DNA of 64,000 nucleotides from Granulosicoccus antarcticus IMCC3135 (GCF_002215215.1 NZ_CP018632.1:6878501-6942500); one strand, 5' to 3'; counted from the first letter of the stretch, positions 41,369 to 51,967 are shown. Notes: generated by a model from the letters alone, not told the origin. Numbers and translations are program-made.

Positions 41369-43755
41369 ATGAAAAGAAAACCACCCTGGAACGAGGCAGT
41401 GCGGCTTGCTGCTCTCGAACGTTACGGTATCCTCGACATGCCCTCTGATGCAGTTTTGAACAGCATTGTTCAAGCTGCAGCAAATCTGTGTGAAACACCC
41501 ATTGCTCTGATAAGCCTCGTTGACTCTTCCTACTTGTGGCTCAAGCCCTGTGTGGGCATGCCAGAGATAAAGGCACCTCGCGATTATTCCTTTTGTAACA
41601 ATGCTATCCAGGAGCCAGAAAAACTCTTGGAAGTTGAAGATGCCAGCAAGGATGAGCGCTTCAAGAACAATTACTTGGTGACGGGCGAACCAAATATTCG
41701 GTTCTATGCGGGCAAACCATTAGTAACACCCGATGGTATTGCTTTGGGTACCTTGTGTGTCATCGATTATAAACCCCGACGGTTATCTACCACACAACGA
41801 GATGGCCTCGATCAATTGTCCAATGCAGTTATGGAACTGTTTCACGAGCGACTTGAATCCAGAATAACGGCGATTGATCATATTGTCGAACAAGCTATTC
41901 AAGACGGCGTGATGATCACCGATGCCAATCAACCCGGCAATCCGATAACTTATGTAAACCAGGCTTTTGAACTCCTGACTGGTTATTCCAAAGCGGAAGT
42001 GCTGGGTAAGAACCCTCGATTTTTACAGGGGCCAGATACAGACCCCGACAAGCGATCACAACTGTGCAACGCGATCGCAGAACACAAATCCTGTACTGTC
42101 ACCCTAAAAAACTACCGCAAGGATGGTGTTGGATTCTGGAACCAGCTGACCGTATCGCCAGTGATGGATTCATCTGGCAAGCTCATCAGTTTTGTTGGGA
42201 TTCAACGCAATGCAGACGATCGGCTGCTCGCCGAGGACCGATCACTTCGATTATCAAAAACCAGGCAACAGCGGGAACAGGCACGCGCAAGCCGTAATCG
42301 ACTGGCGCAGATTGTAGAAGATTCTACCAACGAGATTTATGTGCTGGATGCAGATAGCTTTCAGATCATGAATGCCAATCGCAGCGCACGCAATAACCTG
42401 GGCTACAGCTTTGACGAATCCCAACAGCTCATGCCGTGGGATTATGTTGAAGGGCTGACTCAGGAAAACATGAACGGGCTGATCGCCCCTCTGAGGGCCG
42501 GTGTGCTTGATACCCAAGTATTTGAAACGGTCCACCGCCGCAAAGATGGAAGCACCTATCCGGTTTCTACCCACCTGCAATATATGGCTGCACAGGATCC
42601 ACCTGTTTACACAGCCATCGTTCAAGATATCACCGAGCGCCAGCGCCAGGAGGAAAGTGTTCGGCTGCGTGAGCGTGCGATCGAGGCGTTGGATGTCGGT
42701 GTCACCATCCTTGATGCGACCAAGGAGAATAATCCACTGGTTTATGTGAACCAGACACTATGCAGGATGACTGGTTATTCGGCCGATGAATTGATCGGGC
42801 AAGGTGCTGGCATATTTCAGAGAAATAACCGCCAGCAGATTCCCCATCTTGAAGTCAAGGCAGCACAGGCTAAAGGTGAGTCAGTACAAGTGTTGTTCAA
42901 TAGCGTACGCAAGAATGGATCGCGCTTCATGAACGAGCTGTCACTTTCACCGGTTCATAATGCCAAGGGAAAACTGACTCACTACATCGGTATAAACCGA
43001 GATGTGACTGAGAAACTCGAGACTGAAGAACGATCGCAGCGGTCACGAAAAATTGAAGCAGTCGGTCAGCTTGCAGGTGGTATCGCACACGATTTCAACA
43101 ACCTTCTGAGGTCATTACCGGAAATCTGGAATTCTTGACGATGGATATCACGAATGAGATTCATCGTGATTATCTCAACAAGGCTGACACTGCTGCTCAA
43201 ATGGGGGCACGTCTGACTCGCAGGCTGCTTGGTTTCGCCAGGCAAAGACAGCTGAAACCGACGGTGCTGAACGCCAACAAACATGTTCTCGCTGCCATAG
43301 AATTGTTGCGCTCAACCATTGGTCAACACATTACTTTGTCCTCGGACCTAGCCGACGATCTATGGAGCATTCTTTCTGACTCCAGTGAAATCGAGAATAC
43401 CGTAGTCAACCTTGTCATCAATGCACGCGACGCCATGCCCAGAGGCGGAACAGTCACTATTGAAACAAGGAACGTAAGCTTTACAGGACTTGAAGCTGAA
43501 AATTCCTTTGGAATACTCCCGGGGAACTACATACGATTGTCAGTTTCTGATACCGGAATCGGTATGAACGAAGTGGTAAAAGCCCATGTTTTTGAGCCTT
43601 TTTTTACTACCAAGAAAGCCAATTCGGGTCTTGGACTAGCCTCTATTCATGGGTTCGCACGGCAGTCAGGTGGCGATGTGCATATTCATTCAGATACCGA
43701 TCATGGAGCTGTAATCAGTGTCTTTTTGCCTAGCGACTGTGAAACTGTCGCCTGA
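41369..43755 (+). pseudogene. GAF/LOV-like/PAS sensor histidine kinase, broken by a one-base frameshift
   Basis: Frame one (41369-43138) has an N-terminal GAF domain (residues about 20-165), a LOV-like PAS (VNQAFELLTGYSKAEVLGKNPRFLQGPDTDPDKR), a middle PAS and a second LOV-like PAS (VNQTLCRMTGYSADELIGQGAGIFQ), then the HisKA box QLAGGIAHDFNNLL. It then runs into RSLPEIWNS and a stop. Shifting frame at about 43108 restores VITGNLEFLTMDI and continues into the second frame (43135-43755) with the ATPase N, G1 and G2 boxes (NLVINARDAM, VSDTGIGM, FEPFFTTKKANSGLGL). One missing base explains the break. Both LOV-like domains lack the adduct cysteine (NPRFLQ and GAGIFQ in place of NCRFLQ). Confidence 0.8.
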
Positions 43756-43776
43756 ACGACTGACGTTGAACTTGAG

Positions 43777-44169
43777 ATGACTCAACCCACTAAAAGGGTC
43801 AGCCGAGTTCTAGTGGTTGAGGATAACCGCATGGTCCGGGATCTCACGGTTGAACGCTTGCACGCGCTGGGTTATGACACCGTGCAGGCGAATGATGGAC
43901 CATCAGCCATACAAATATTCAAGAATGACGCTGCTTTTGATCTGCTCCTGACCGATATCGTCATGGAGGGCGGTCTGTCTGGATTCGAGGTAGCTCAATG
44001 GGTTCAGAATCATGCGCCTCAGTGCCATATCCTTTTGACGTCAGGTTTCAGTGAACAGATGGCCGAAGCCAGCAACTTTGATATCGGCGAACTACGTGTA
44101 CTTCAAAAACCCTACAGCCTTGCTGAGTTGCAGCAGAGAATCAACGACGTTTTTGAAACAATCGATTGA
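43777..44169 (+). CDS. Response regulator receiver-domain protein
   Basis: 130 residues consisting of a REC domain only: VLVVEDNRMVRDLT with the acidic pair, LLLTDIVMEGGLSG with the phospho-accepting Asp, HILLTSGFSEQM with the conserved Thr/Ser, and LQKPYSL with the Lys. No output domain. It follows the kinase by 21 bases, so it is the likely phosphorylation partner; with the kinase frameshifted, its input may be lost. Confidence 0.87.
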   Translation: MTQPTKRVSRVLVVEDNRMVRDLTVERLHALGYDTVQANDGPSAIQIFKNDAAFDLLLTDIVMEGGLSGFEVAQWVQNHAPQCHILLTSGFSEQMAEASNFDIGELRVLQKPYSLAELQQRINDVFETID

Positions 44170-44265
44170 TACCAGATCGTCAACGCACAGGCAGTCAGGG
44201 ATACTGGCAGACAAAATCGATCCGGATCTGTGATCGAATGGGTAGAGCAGATCGTAGTAACAAAC

Positions 44266-45753
44266 ATGCAAACCGCAGCCCTCATCTTTCCCCACCAGTT
44301 GTTTGATCAACACCCGGCCATACGTGACGACCTCGAAAAGGTCTATCTGGTTGAAGAATCACTGTTCTTCGGTGATGATCGTTACCCACTCACCTTCCAC
44401 CGCCAGAAACTTGCCTATCACCTGGCGACACTCGATGCCTATGAAAAGCGGCTGAAGCAACAACACCCGGTCGAACGAATTGCCTATACCGGCAAGTCCT
44501 CACTGCTAGACACGCTGATGGTGCGTCTTGCAGAAAACGGATGTGATTGCCTGCGAGTAGTCGATGTTCACGATTTCGAACTGAACAAGCGCTTGCACCG
44601 ATCCTGTGCAAAATCACAGATCGAGCTGGTGATTCTGCCGACTCCCGCCTTTCTCAACACACCCGAAGAGAACCAGGATTTTCGTAGCGGGCGCAAACGA
44701 TGGTTCATGGCAGACTTTTACCAGTGGCAAAGACGCAGATTCGATGTACTGATGGAAGATGGCAAGCCTGCCGGTGGGCAATGGAGCTTCGATGAAGACA
44801 ATCGCAAGAAAATGCCCACCGCAGAAATAAAATTGATTCAACCGCTACCAGTCAAACAGAGAACAGCCCGAATCAGACGCGCCTGCGACCAGGCCGACAA
44901 ACTCATTCCCGATGCCCGTGGTCATCTGCATGACTGGCTGTATCCCACGACGCACGAAGAGGCCGCCGATTGGCTTGATCGATTCTGTGCAGAGCGCTTT
45001 GCCAAATTTGGCCCCTTTGAAGATGCCATGGTTCATGGACAGAGTTTTTTGCATCATTCGGTTCTCACTCCCATGCTCAACACCGGACTGCTGACACCAC
45101 AGCAAGTTCTGGATACGGCGCTGGCGGCACAGAAGGAATACAAGATCCCGCTGAACAGCGTGGAGGGTTTTATCAGGCAATTGATCGGCTGGCGCGAATT
45201 CATGCGCGCCACCTACGATGATCTGGGTGTTCGCATGCGCACCACAAATCACTGGCAACATCACAATCCTCTACCCGATGGTTTCTACACGGCAGAAACG
45301 GGTATCGCACCGATTGACGACTGTATCGGGCGAGTTCTGGAGACCGGTTATTGTCATCACATTGAACGACTCATGCTACTCGGCGGTTTTCTTTTTCTGT
45401 GTGAGGTGGATCCGGATGAAATCTACCGTTGGTTCATGGAAATGTTCATTGATGCCTATGACTGGGTCATGGTACCCAACGTCTATGCCATGAGCCAGAA
45501 TGCTGATGGTGGCTTGATCACCACCAAGCCCTATTTTTCCGGCTCAAACTACGTGTTGAAGATGAGTAATTATCAGCGTGGTGACTGGTGCGATATCTGG
45601 GATGGCCTCTACTGGCGGTGGATCTGGAAACAGCGCAAGGCATTGAGTGGCAATCCACGCTGGGCGATGATGTGCCGTGCCGCAGAAAAGATGGACGCTG
45701 AGAAACGACAGAATCACCTGAATTGCGCAGAAGCGTATCTCGAATCGATGTAA
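44266..45753 (+). CDS. Cryptochrome/photolyase-family protein, FeS-BCP-related group
   Basis: 495 residues from an ATG at 44266 (MQTAALIFPHQLFDQ); the frame is open to 44230. Features are the N-terminal alpha/beta domain and the C-terminal FAD domain with PLNSVEGFIRQLIGWREFMR, GYCHHIERLMLLGGFLFLCEVDPDEIYRWFMEMFIDAYDWVMVPNVYAMSQ and TKPYFSGSNYVLKMSNY. Members near it are (6-4) photolyases with a [4Fe-4S] cluster. In the segment after KMSNY, FeS enzymes have a CxxC and a further Cys; here it reads QRGDWCDIWDGLYW, so the cluster ligands appear to be missing. Probably a DNA repair or light-signalling protein, adjacent to the LOV-like kinase. Confidence 0.82.
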   Translation: MQTAALIFPHQLFDQHPAIRDDLEKVYLVEESLFFGDDRYPLTFHRQKLAYHLATLDAYEKRLKQQHPVERIAYTGKSSLLDTLMVRLAENGCDCLRVVDVHDFELNKRLHRSCAKSQIELVILPTPAFLNTPEENQDFRSGRKRWFMADFYQWQRRRFDVLMEDGKPAGGQWSFDEDNRKKMPTAEIKLIQPLPVKQRTARIRRACDQADKLIPDARGHLHDWLYPTTHEEAADWLDRFCAERFAKFGPFEDAMVHGQSFLHHSVLTPMLNTGLLTPQQVLDTALAAQKEYKIPLNSVEGFIRQLIGWREFMRATYDDLGVRMRTTNHWQHHNPLPDGFYTAETGIAPIDDCIGRVLETGYCHHIERLMLLGGFLFLCEVDPDEIYRWFMEMFIDAYDWVMVPNVYAMSQNADGGLITTKPYFSGSNYVLKMSNYQRGDWCDIWDGLYWRWIWKQRKALSGNPRWAMMCRAAEKMDAEKRQNHLNCAEAYLESM

Positions 45754-45928
45754 GCCGGTCTGCCTTGCCGGACAGGCACAAATGACACAGACACAATGGC
45801 AATAGAGGCATGTTGGATGACTGCCTGAGTGACAACGCACTTTTCATCAGTGGTACAAGAAGCCCATACAGTCAGCGTGGTTCCTGTGAGTACACTCGCA
45901 GGTGCTGTAAACCACACTGGAGTAAACC

Positions 45929-46366
45929 ATGTCCCACAAATATACCGGCGGATGCGATCACATCCATACACATTCCGACAACGACCCTATCGATAATCAC
46001 ACCTGCCATTGCTCAGTTTGCAAAAACGTTACAGGCCAGGACAGCACCCATGTTGTATTTTTCAACCATGGCGATGTAGTGGTTGATCACCCCGAGAATC
46101 TGAAGCGCCAGCCATTCAACGCTAACAACCCTGATGGGCCACTGGAATTATGTACCTGTGGAAGCTGTGGCACACCCATCATGCTGGATGACAAGGAAAG
46201 CCGTATTCGCGTCATCGTGCCGAACCTGATGGGATACACATCAGAGAATCTGGCTGCCTCCTATCATGCATTCTATGATCCGGCGACAGGTGAACCCCGG
46301 CCCGATGACGGTCGTCCGGTGCATGAAGGACTACGACCTGACTTTGTGTGGCCAGCCTCTGCCTGA
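45929..46366 (+). CDS. GFA-family (CENP-V/glutathione-dependent formaldehyde-activating) protein
   Basis: 145 residues. The zinc ligand pattern is visible as CDHIH and HTCHCSVCKNVTGQD in the N-terminal half, and LCTCGSCGTPIM later, typical of the GFA/Mss4-like fold. PNLMGYTSENLAASYHAFYDP follows. GGAG lies eight bases before the start. The family binds zinc and is usually annotated as formaldehyde-activating, but few members have a proven activity. No operon partner is obvious. Confidence 0.78.
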   Translation: MSHKYTGGCDHIHTHSDNDPIDNHTCHCSVCKNVTGQDSTHVVFFNHGDVVVDHPENLKRQPFNANNPDGPLELCTCGSCGTPIMLDDKESRIRVIVPNLMGYTSENLAASYHAFYDPATGEPRPDDGRPVHEGLRPDFVWPASA

Positions 46367-46392
46367 GGCAGCACTCTGACTCAGCTTGAACA

Positions 46393-46427
46393 GGCTCATG
46401 TCCGGTTACGGGCATGGGCCTTTGTTT
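46393..46427 (+). terminator. Rho-independent terminator after the GFA gene
   Basis: GGCTCATGtCCG-gtta-CGGgCATGgGCC forms a long stem with G-U pairs, followed by TTTGTTT. It lies 27 bases after the stop codon and just before the convergent yhdP-like stop. Confidence 0.6.
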
Positions 46428-46431
46428 CGTT

Positions 46432-49400
46432 TCACGATCCCTTACGCCAGTAATCGGATTCTACCGACTCGAATGTTGGATCGTCCCACTTGCCCGTCAA
46501 GCTGTAATCCATCAGGCCAAGCCTGTCAAAATCAATGCCGATAGCCTTGAGAAAACCGGTTGCCACCAGTGCCCCAACCCCGCCAGTGGCACCTGCCGAG
46601 ATGAGACCAATAAGCGGTAGAGCTGCACTGATGCGAGGTAGAACGGTAATGCGCTGATCAAATTCCTGATTGATGATATCCGACTGTCCAGAGATATCCA
46701 CTACACCTATCGGACCGGTGAGCTGTACCAATGCAGCATTGGCCACGCCCTTGTCGATAGCGATATCGCCGGTGATTCGCTCAAATGCAAGCCCGTCAGC
46801 CGTGACATCCTTGAAGTCCAGTTCCAGACGTCGAGGCAGTGCCTGGAGCGCGAACAGACCTACCATTTTCCCTCCGCCAGGCTCTAAAGGAATAATGCTG
46901 CCTCGTTCGATCAACATTTTTATGCTGCCACTGAGCTCCACCAATTCGGGACTATACAAGGGCCCCGGCCATGACAAATAGACCTCAATGTCACCTTCTC
47001 CATCCGAAATCTTGTCGTCCATACCAATATACGTCAGCCCTTCGCCGAAGTCGTCAGCCTGCAACACCATGTTGAGCTGAGAAATCTGTTCACCGGCAAG
47101 CTTCGGATTAACGTTCTGAGGATCTTTCACGCGCCAGTAACCCTGCCCCACCAGACGCATGGTCTGATAGGCAAAACCGAGCGTTGTGATATTCAAACCG
47201 CTCACATCAGGCTGCGCTCTGATGACAAGATCACGCAAGGTATAGCCATCATGTGTCAGCCTGCTGATTTTCGCATCAACGGGCGGCAGACGACGAGGAT
47301 CAAGCTCCTCGGTTCGATCAATGACTGTCTCCTCGCTCACTCTGGACATCAGCGCCGTGATCAGCGAGCTGTCCAGATGCTCGATCTCAGCCTTCATTTC
47401 TATTTCTTTTGTCCAGTGCTCCCTTGGGTACTGCACAAGACCACTGACCGATGGATTATCGATCTGCGCATTGACATAGGTTTCATCAGAACTTACTCGC
47501 AAGGTAGCAGGGCCCAGTAATCGCTCACCTACCTGCAGAGACTCTATATCCAGTTCGCCCAGCATCGGCATGATGATTGATGGCCCATCTTCACCCTCAG
47601 GTATTGATTCAATGAACGTGGATAGGGTATCAACCCAGGCATCCATGGCAACAGTTCTGGCGCTTCCCTGCAGGCGAATACCTGGTTCCCGCTGATCAAT
47701 CCATGCTTCTGGCAACGAACCTTCGCCAATATGAATCAGCAAGGATTCCAGTTCCTCGGCCGTGGTCAGCGCGTTGACATGCAGCTGGTTGTCGTAGTGA
47801 ACATCCCAGACCTGCGACTCGCCACCGTCTATGAAGGCGGTACTCAATTTAAAATCGACAGCCTTGCCGCTGCTCTTGTGAAACGGCACCGGCAACAACA
47901 ACTCGGTGCCTACCAGGTCACTTTGTAATTCCATTGTGACACCTTCCTGTGCAAGACGATCAGCTGAATGCGGTGCACTCAGTTCGATGTCCCATGAAGA
48001 CGCCCCTCGCAGGAACTGATCCAGCGAGCTACCATAGTGTGCCAGCGCCTCGTTGCCTTGCAGAGCTCCGGTAATACCAATACGCGTCGTCGCATCAATT
48101 CCCTGGCCCTCGGTTCTTGCCCTCACGATCACGGCACGATCCAGTGCCCGAGCACGAAGACCATTGATAGTAATGTTGCCTTCATGATCAAACTTGACAG
48201 CGCCATTGACCTTCTTCAGGCTCATATCAGCGAGGCCAAGATTGATTGTATTGTCTCGAAAGAAAACAGAGCCGTCGAGCGTCAGAGGCAAGGCCTCCGG
48301 ATTGCTGACGTCTATCGGCTCATCACTCTGATGCAGCGGCACTGACAACGCCAGGTCCATATCGGCCTTGCCGGTACCGGAGACCTCTGTGAATACGGGC
48401 TCAAGAATACTTTGCAGTGGTCCGGTATTACCAAATTCAATGATGTCCTGCAAATTGCCTCGCCCCGTGGTCTCTATCTGCAATACAGGCTTCAGCAGAT
48501 TGTTGATTCGCACGGCAGATTGCGTGATGTCGAATTTGCCCAATCGCGACATTTGCGCACTGGCGGTCAGCTGAAGACTATCCAGATCCAGCTTGCCATT
48601 CAAATTCGCGACTTCCGGCCAGTCCGGCAAGAACGATAGACGCCCCTCACTCAGATCCACACTTGAATGAAATACCCCTTCACTTTCATTAAAGGGAAAT
48701 TCAGAGATATTGCCAAAAAACAGAAGTGAGCCGTTTTTCGCAGCCCCGCCCAGAATCGAGGTATCGAACCACGCAGACAGACTTTCTCCCAGTTTTCGAC
48801 GTGGCAACCATTGCTTGATTGCGTTGATGTCTGTCGCAGAATATTGACTCTGAGCATCCAGATGCGGTGACTGACCAGGCACCAGAGTGGCTTTAAGGCG
48901 AGTAGATGTCTCGATACCATCGTCCAATAATCCGATATCAGCCTCCAGCAGTACATGCTGACTGTTGCGTGCATCGAAAGTCACAGCCGCATCAAGCGTG
49001 TCCAGCTCGACAGAGTCATCGAAAAAGCCGGGCCACGACAAACTCATGGTATCGCCAGTCAAGCTCAACTCGCCCTCCAGCTCAACGATATCCATACGTC
49101 CGTTGATAGAGCTGAATCCCGGAAAATCACCGACCGGAGCTATCGTCAGCTGATCGATATCCGCATGCGCACTCAGATTGGGAACACCGCCCTGTTGAGT
49201 GATATTGAAATCCAGATCCCGCAACCAGCCACTGGGCTGTGCTTGTTTCAGCACGCCCTCACTCTCAGGATTCAGACGCGACAATATACTGGCTGGCAGT
49301 CCAGTGAGTGCCTTCAGAGATAGCTGCGCATCACGAGCATCCAGCTCCCAGTCCAGCGAGCTGTCCGGATCCTTGCGCTGCCAGGAGAGCGACAGTTCAT

Positions 49401-50430
49401 CGATGCGCGATTCACCATCATCAGCATTCAGAGTCAAATCGCCAGCGTTGAGTATCGTCTTGTCTTCCTGCACCGACAAACCAAGCATGGCACTCATGCC
49501 CTGCAGTAGAACATCGCCGCTATCGGTGTCCGTTATCGCACCGGTGCTTATCGGTCCATTCGCCGACACCAGCCGTCCGTCCTCCCATTGTCCCCACATT
49601 TCCAGCGACACCGCGGTATCCAGATGAGCCACCGCGTTACGCTTGAGATTCAGTAGCTGTGCCAGGCCCGGTATTTCAGACAGTGTCTTGACCTGGAGTT
49701 GATTGGCTCGCAGATACAACTTTCCATCGGACTGCGCAATGTCGTCGGCATCCCCAATCAGATCAATACCCGCCTCCAGTGAACCTCCCAACTCGCCAGG
49801 CAACTTCAGCTCTATGCGCAGCTGGTGTATATCGCCGACGTTTTCGGCCCGGATATTCAAATCCTCTACGACCAGCGTTCGCCCGGCACGGGTGTCAATC
49901 AAGGTCAACTGGGTATCCAGCAAGCCGACTTTTCTGGCGTTGAGTAGCCAGGCAAGCACGTCGACACCCGGCCCCACTTTCTGGGAAGAGTCAGCAGTCG
50001 CAACACCACCTGTGCGAACCGATTCCATCCCATGCAGGCGAAACTGGCCATCGGCATCGGCTTCAATGGCAAGACTGGCTCCCATCAACGTCAGCTCGTT
50101 GATGATCGGCACACCACGCAGCAGAGATTTGGCCAGATTCATGTCGATCAGCAGATCGTTCAGGGTCACCTTGCGATCGGGTGTTTCAAGCACGGCGACA
50201 TTCTTTGCATGCAACAAAGGGCCAGCGCCTTCCCAGCTGAAAGAGAGCTCGCCGATATCGACCGGACTCTTCAGGTAGTCGCTGACGCCAGCTTCGATGG
50301 TTCCCTTGTAGTTGGCCACCATCGGCAAACCGAGTCGTGCGACCGCGGTGAACAGCGCCAACAGGATCACCATCACGCCCACAATGAACAGGCATACCCG
50401 AAAAGTATGACGCGCCGCGTGAATGATCAT
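46432..50430 (-). CDS. yhdP: YhdP family protein, AsmA-like inter-membrane bridge
   Basis: 1332 residues, the usual size of YhdP/DUF3971-AsmA2 proteins. An N-terminal membrane helix (VCLFIVGVMVILLALFTAVA) anchors it in the inner membrane. The rest is a very long run of beta strands that, in the family, forms a hydrophobic-groove bridge carrying phospholipids toward the outer membrane. C-terminal features typical of the AsmA-like domain: GGGKMVGLFALQALPRRLELDFKDVTADGLAFERITGDI, GPIGVVDISGQSDIINQEFDQRITVLPRIS, GATGGVGALVATGFL. It is the first of a group with rng and maf, the conserved gammaproteobacterial order. Confidence 0.88.
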   Translation of the reverse strand: MIIHAARHTFRVCLFIVGVMVILLALFTAVARLGLPMVANYKGTIEAGVSDYLKSPVDIGELSFSWEGAGPLLHAKNVAVLETPDRKVTLNDLLIDMNLAKSLLRGVPIINELTLMGASLAIEADADGQFRLHGMESVRTGGVATADSSQKVGPGVDVLAWLLNARKVGLLDTQLTLIDTRAGRTLVVEDLNIRAENVGDIHQLRIELKLPGELGGSLEAGIDLIGDADDIAQSDGKLYLRANQLQVKTLSEIPGLAQLLNLKRNAVAHLDTAVSLEMWGQWEDGRLVSANGPISTGAITDTDSGDVLLQGMSAMLGLSVQEDKTILNAGDLTLNADDGESRIDELSLSWQRKDPDSSLDWELDARDAQLSLKALTGLPASILSRLNPESEGVLKQAQPSGWLRDLDFNITQQGGVPNLSAHADIDQLTIAPVGDFPGFSSINGRMDIVELEGELSLTGDTMSLSWPGFFDDSVELDTLDAAVTFDARNSQHVLLEADIGLLDDGIETSTRLKATLVPGQSPHLDAQSQYSATDINAIKQWLPRRKLGESLSAWFDTSILGGAAKNGSLLFFGNISEFPFNESEGVFHSSVDLSEGRLSFLPDWPEVANLNGKLDLDSLQLTASAQMSRLGKFDITQSAVRINNLLKPVLQIETTGRGNLQDIIEFGNTGPLQSILEPVFTEVSGTGKADMDLALSVPLHQSDEPIDVSNPEALPLTLDGSVFFRDNTINLGLADMSLKKVNGAVKFDHEGNITINGLRARALDRAVIVRARTEGQGIDATTRIGITGALQGNEALAHYGSSLDQFLRGASSWDIELSAPHSADRLAQEGVTMELQSDLVGTELLLPVPFHKSSGKAVDFKLSTAFIDGGESQVWDVHYDNQLHVNALTTAEELESLLIHIGEGSLPEAWIDQREPGIRLQGSARTVAMDAWVDTLSTFIESIPEGEDGPSIIMPMLGELDIESLQVGERLLGPATLRVSSDETYVNAQIDNPSVSGLVQYPREHWTKEIEMKAEIEHLDSSLITALMSRVSEETVIDRTEELDPRRLPPVDAKISRLTHDGYTLRDLVIRAQPDVSGLNITTLGFAYQTMRLVGQGYWRVKDPQNVNPKLAGEQISQLNMVLQADDFGEGLTYIGMDDKISDGEGDIEVYLSWPGPLYSPELVELSGSIKMLIERGSIIPLEPGGGKMVGLFALQALPRRLELDFKDVTADGLAFERITGDIAIDKGVANAALVQLTGPIGVVDISGQSDIINQEFDQRITVLPRISAALPLIGLISAGATGGVGALVATGFLKAIGIDFDRLGLMDYSLTGKWDDPTFESVESDYWRKGS

Positions 50431-50471
50431 GATTGAGTGCTACCCGTCAACATGAGTGTGAAAGGCTCTGG

Positions 50472-51923
50472 CTACTGTAGGACGACGTCGTAATGTTCAC
50501 GAGTGTAATATTGTTCTGCCTGCAGTCGAATCGGGACTCCTGCGAAATCCTGAAGCTCTGCCAGATCGTCCGAGCGCTCTTCCGTAAACCATTCCACGAT
50601 CTCACTGGATGCCAGGACAGTTACCGAAACGATATCGAACTGCCTGACTTGACGAATAATCTCTCTCGCAATTTCAAATCCCACTGTCTCCAGTGTTTTC
50701 TGCATACCGCGACCATCACAAACCGAACATTCCGAGCACAACACCTGCTCTAGTGACTCGCGTGTACGCTTGCGAGTCATTTCAACCAGGCCCAAAGGCG
50801 ACACCTCGTTGACCTGGGTGCGAGCGTGGTCGCGTTCCAGGGCTTTTTCCAACGCCCTGAGCACCTGTCGACGGTGCTCCAGAATCGTCATATCGATAAA
50901 ATCGATAATGATGATGCCACCCAGGTTACGCAAGCGCAGTTGTCTGGCAATAGCCTGTGCTGCTTCAAGGTTAGTCTTGAAGATGGTTTCTTCAAGGTTG
51001 TGCTTTCCGACAAAGCCACCGGTGTTGACATCGATCGTCGTCATTGATTCGGTCTGATCAATGACAAGATGACCACCAGATTTGAGTGAAACCCGCTTGT
51101 TCAGTGCCTTGTCGATCTCATCTTCAACCCCGTGCAGATCAAAAATGGGTCGCTCACCCGGATAATGTTCCAGGCAAGTCTCTAACTCAGGCACGTATTC
51201 GTTGCAAAAAGTCACACATTGCGCATAGGTTTCTCGTGAATCTATCCGGATTCGTTCGATATTTCCGCGATTCAGATCGCGCATCATGCGCTGTACCAGA
51301 GGCAAGTCACGAAAGATCACGGCACCTGGCTTGCTGGATTTGCGCCTTTCCTGAACGCCTTTCCAGGCCTTGGCCAGATATTCCATATCGGCCTGTAACG
51401 CCTCCGTCTCAGCTCCCTCGGCGGCTGTTCTTACAATGTAACCATTGCTTTTGGATTCTCCGCGCAGCAACTCTATATTGCTGCGCAACCGTTCTCGCTC
51501 GGCCTCATTATCGATACGCACTGACACACCGATATTGTCCTCGTAGGGCATCATGACCAGATACCGACTGGGAACAGTCAATTTGCTGGTGACACGCGCC
51601 CCCTTGGTTCCCAGCGGATCCTTGGTGACCTGTACCGCCAGTGTCTGGCCTTCATGTAACAGCCTCGCAATGGAAGGCTCTGCCTGATTAGCGTTTGCCG
51701 CCTGCACATCCGATACGTGCAGAAAGGCTGCCTTCTCCAGACCGATATCCACAAAGGCCGCCTCCATACCAGGCAACACACGCTTGACGGTACCCTGGAA
51801 GATCGTACCCACACGACCGATTTTCTGGGCACGCTCGATCCATATTTCAGTGAGCATGCCGTTCTCAACCGTTGCGACACGCGTCTCCTGAGGGGTCACA
51901 TTGATCAGCAATTCTTCAGTCAT
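50472..51923 (-). CDS. rng: Ribonuclease G
   Basis: 483 residues. An N-terminal S1 domain is visible around RVGTIFQGTVKRVLPGMEAAFVDIGLEKAAFLHVSDV. The catalytic domain contains TIDVNTGGFVGKHNLEETIFKTNLEAAQAIARQLRLRNLGGIIIIDFIDM with the metal-binding Asp residues, and the zinc-link CSECSVCDGRG. RNase G processes 16S rRNA 5' ends and some mRNAs. The length lacks the long C-terminal scaffold of RNase E, as expected for Rng. Located between maf and yhdP. Confidence 0.93.
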   Translation of the reverse strand: MTEELLINVTPQETRVATVENGMLTEIWIERAQKIGRVGTIFQGTVKRVLPGMEAAFVDIGLEKAAFLHVSDVQAANANQAEPSIARLLHEGQTLAVQVTKDPLGTKGARVTSKLTVPSRYLVMMPYEDNIGVSVRIDNEAERERLRSNIELLRGESKSNGYIVRTAAEGAETEALQADMEYLAKAWKGVQERRKSSKPGAVIFRDLPLVQRMMRDLNRGNIERIRIDSRETYAQCVTFCNEYVPELETCLEHYPGERPIFDLHGVEDEIDKALNKRVSLKSGGHLVIDQTESMTTIDVNTGGFVGKHNLEETIFKTNLEAAQAIARQLRLRNLGGIIIIDFIDMTILEHRRQVLRALEKALERDHARTQVNEVSPLGLVEMTRKRTRESLEQVLCSECSVCDGRGMQKTLETVGFEIAREIIRQVRQFDIVSVTVLASSEIVEWFTEERSDDLAELQDFAGVPIRLQAEQYYTREHYDVVLQ

Positions 51924-51967
51924 GTTGGGAAGTATCTGTGTGACTCATCCGGAAATAGCTGAGTCCG

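Noticed and set aside
43100-43140. Programmed ribosomal frameshift in the kinase gene
   Set aside because: There is no slippery heptamer such as A-AAA-AAG or X-XXY-YYZ and no obvious stimulating structure at CTTCTGAGGTC. A single-base deletion is simpler.
45810-45928. Small gene between photolyase and GFA genes
   Set aside because: Short frames occur but lack a ribosome site and similarity; the interval looks like an ordinary promoter region.
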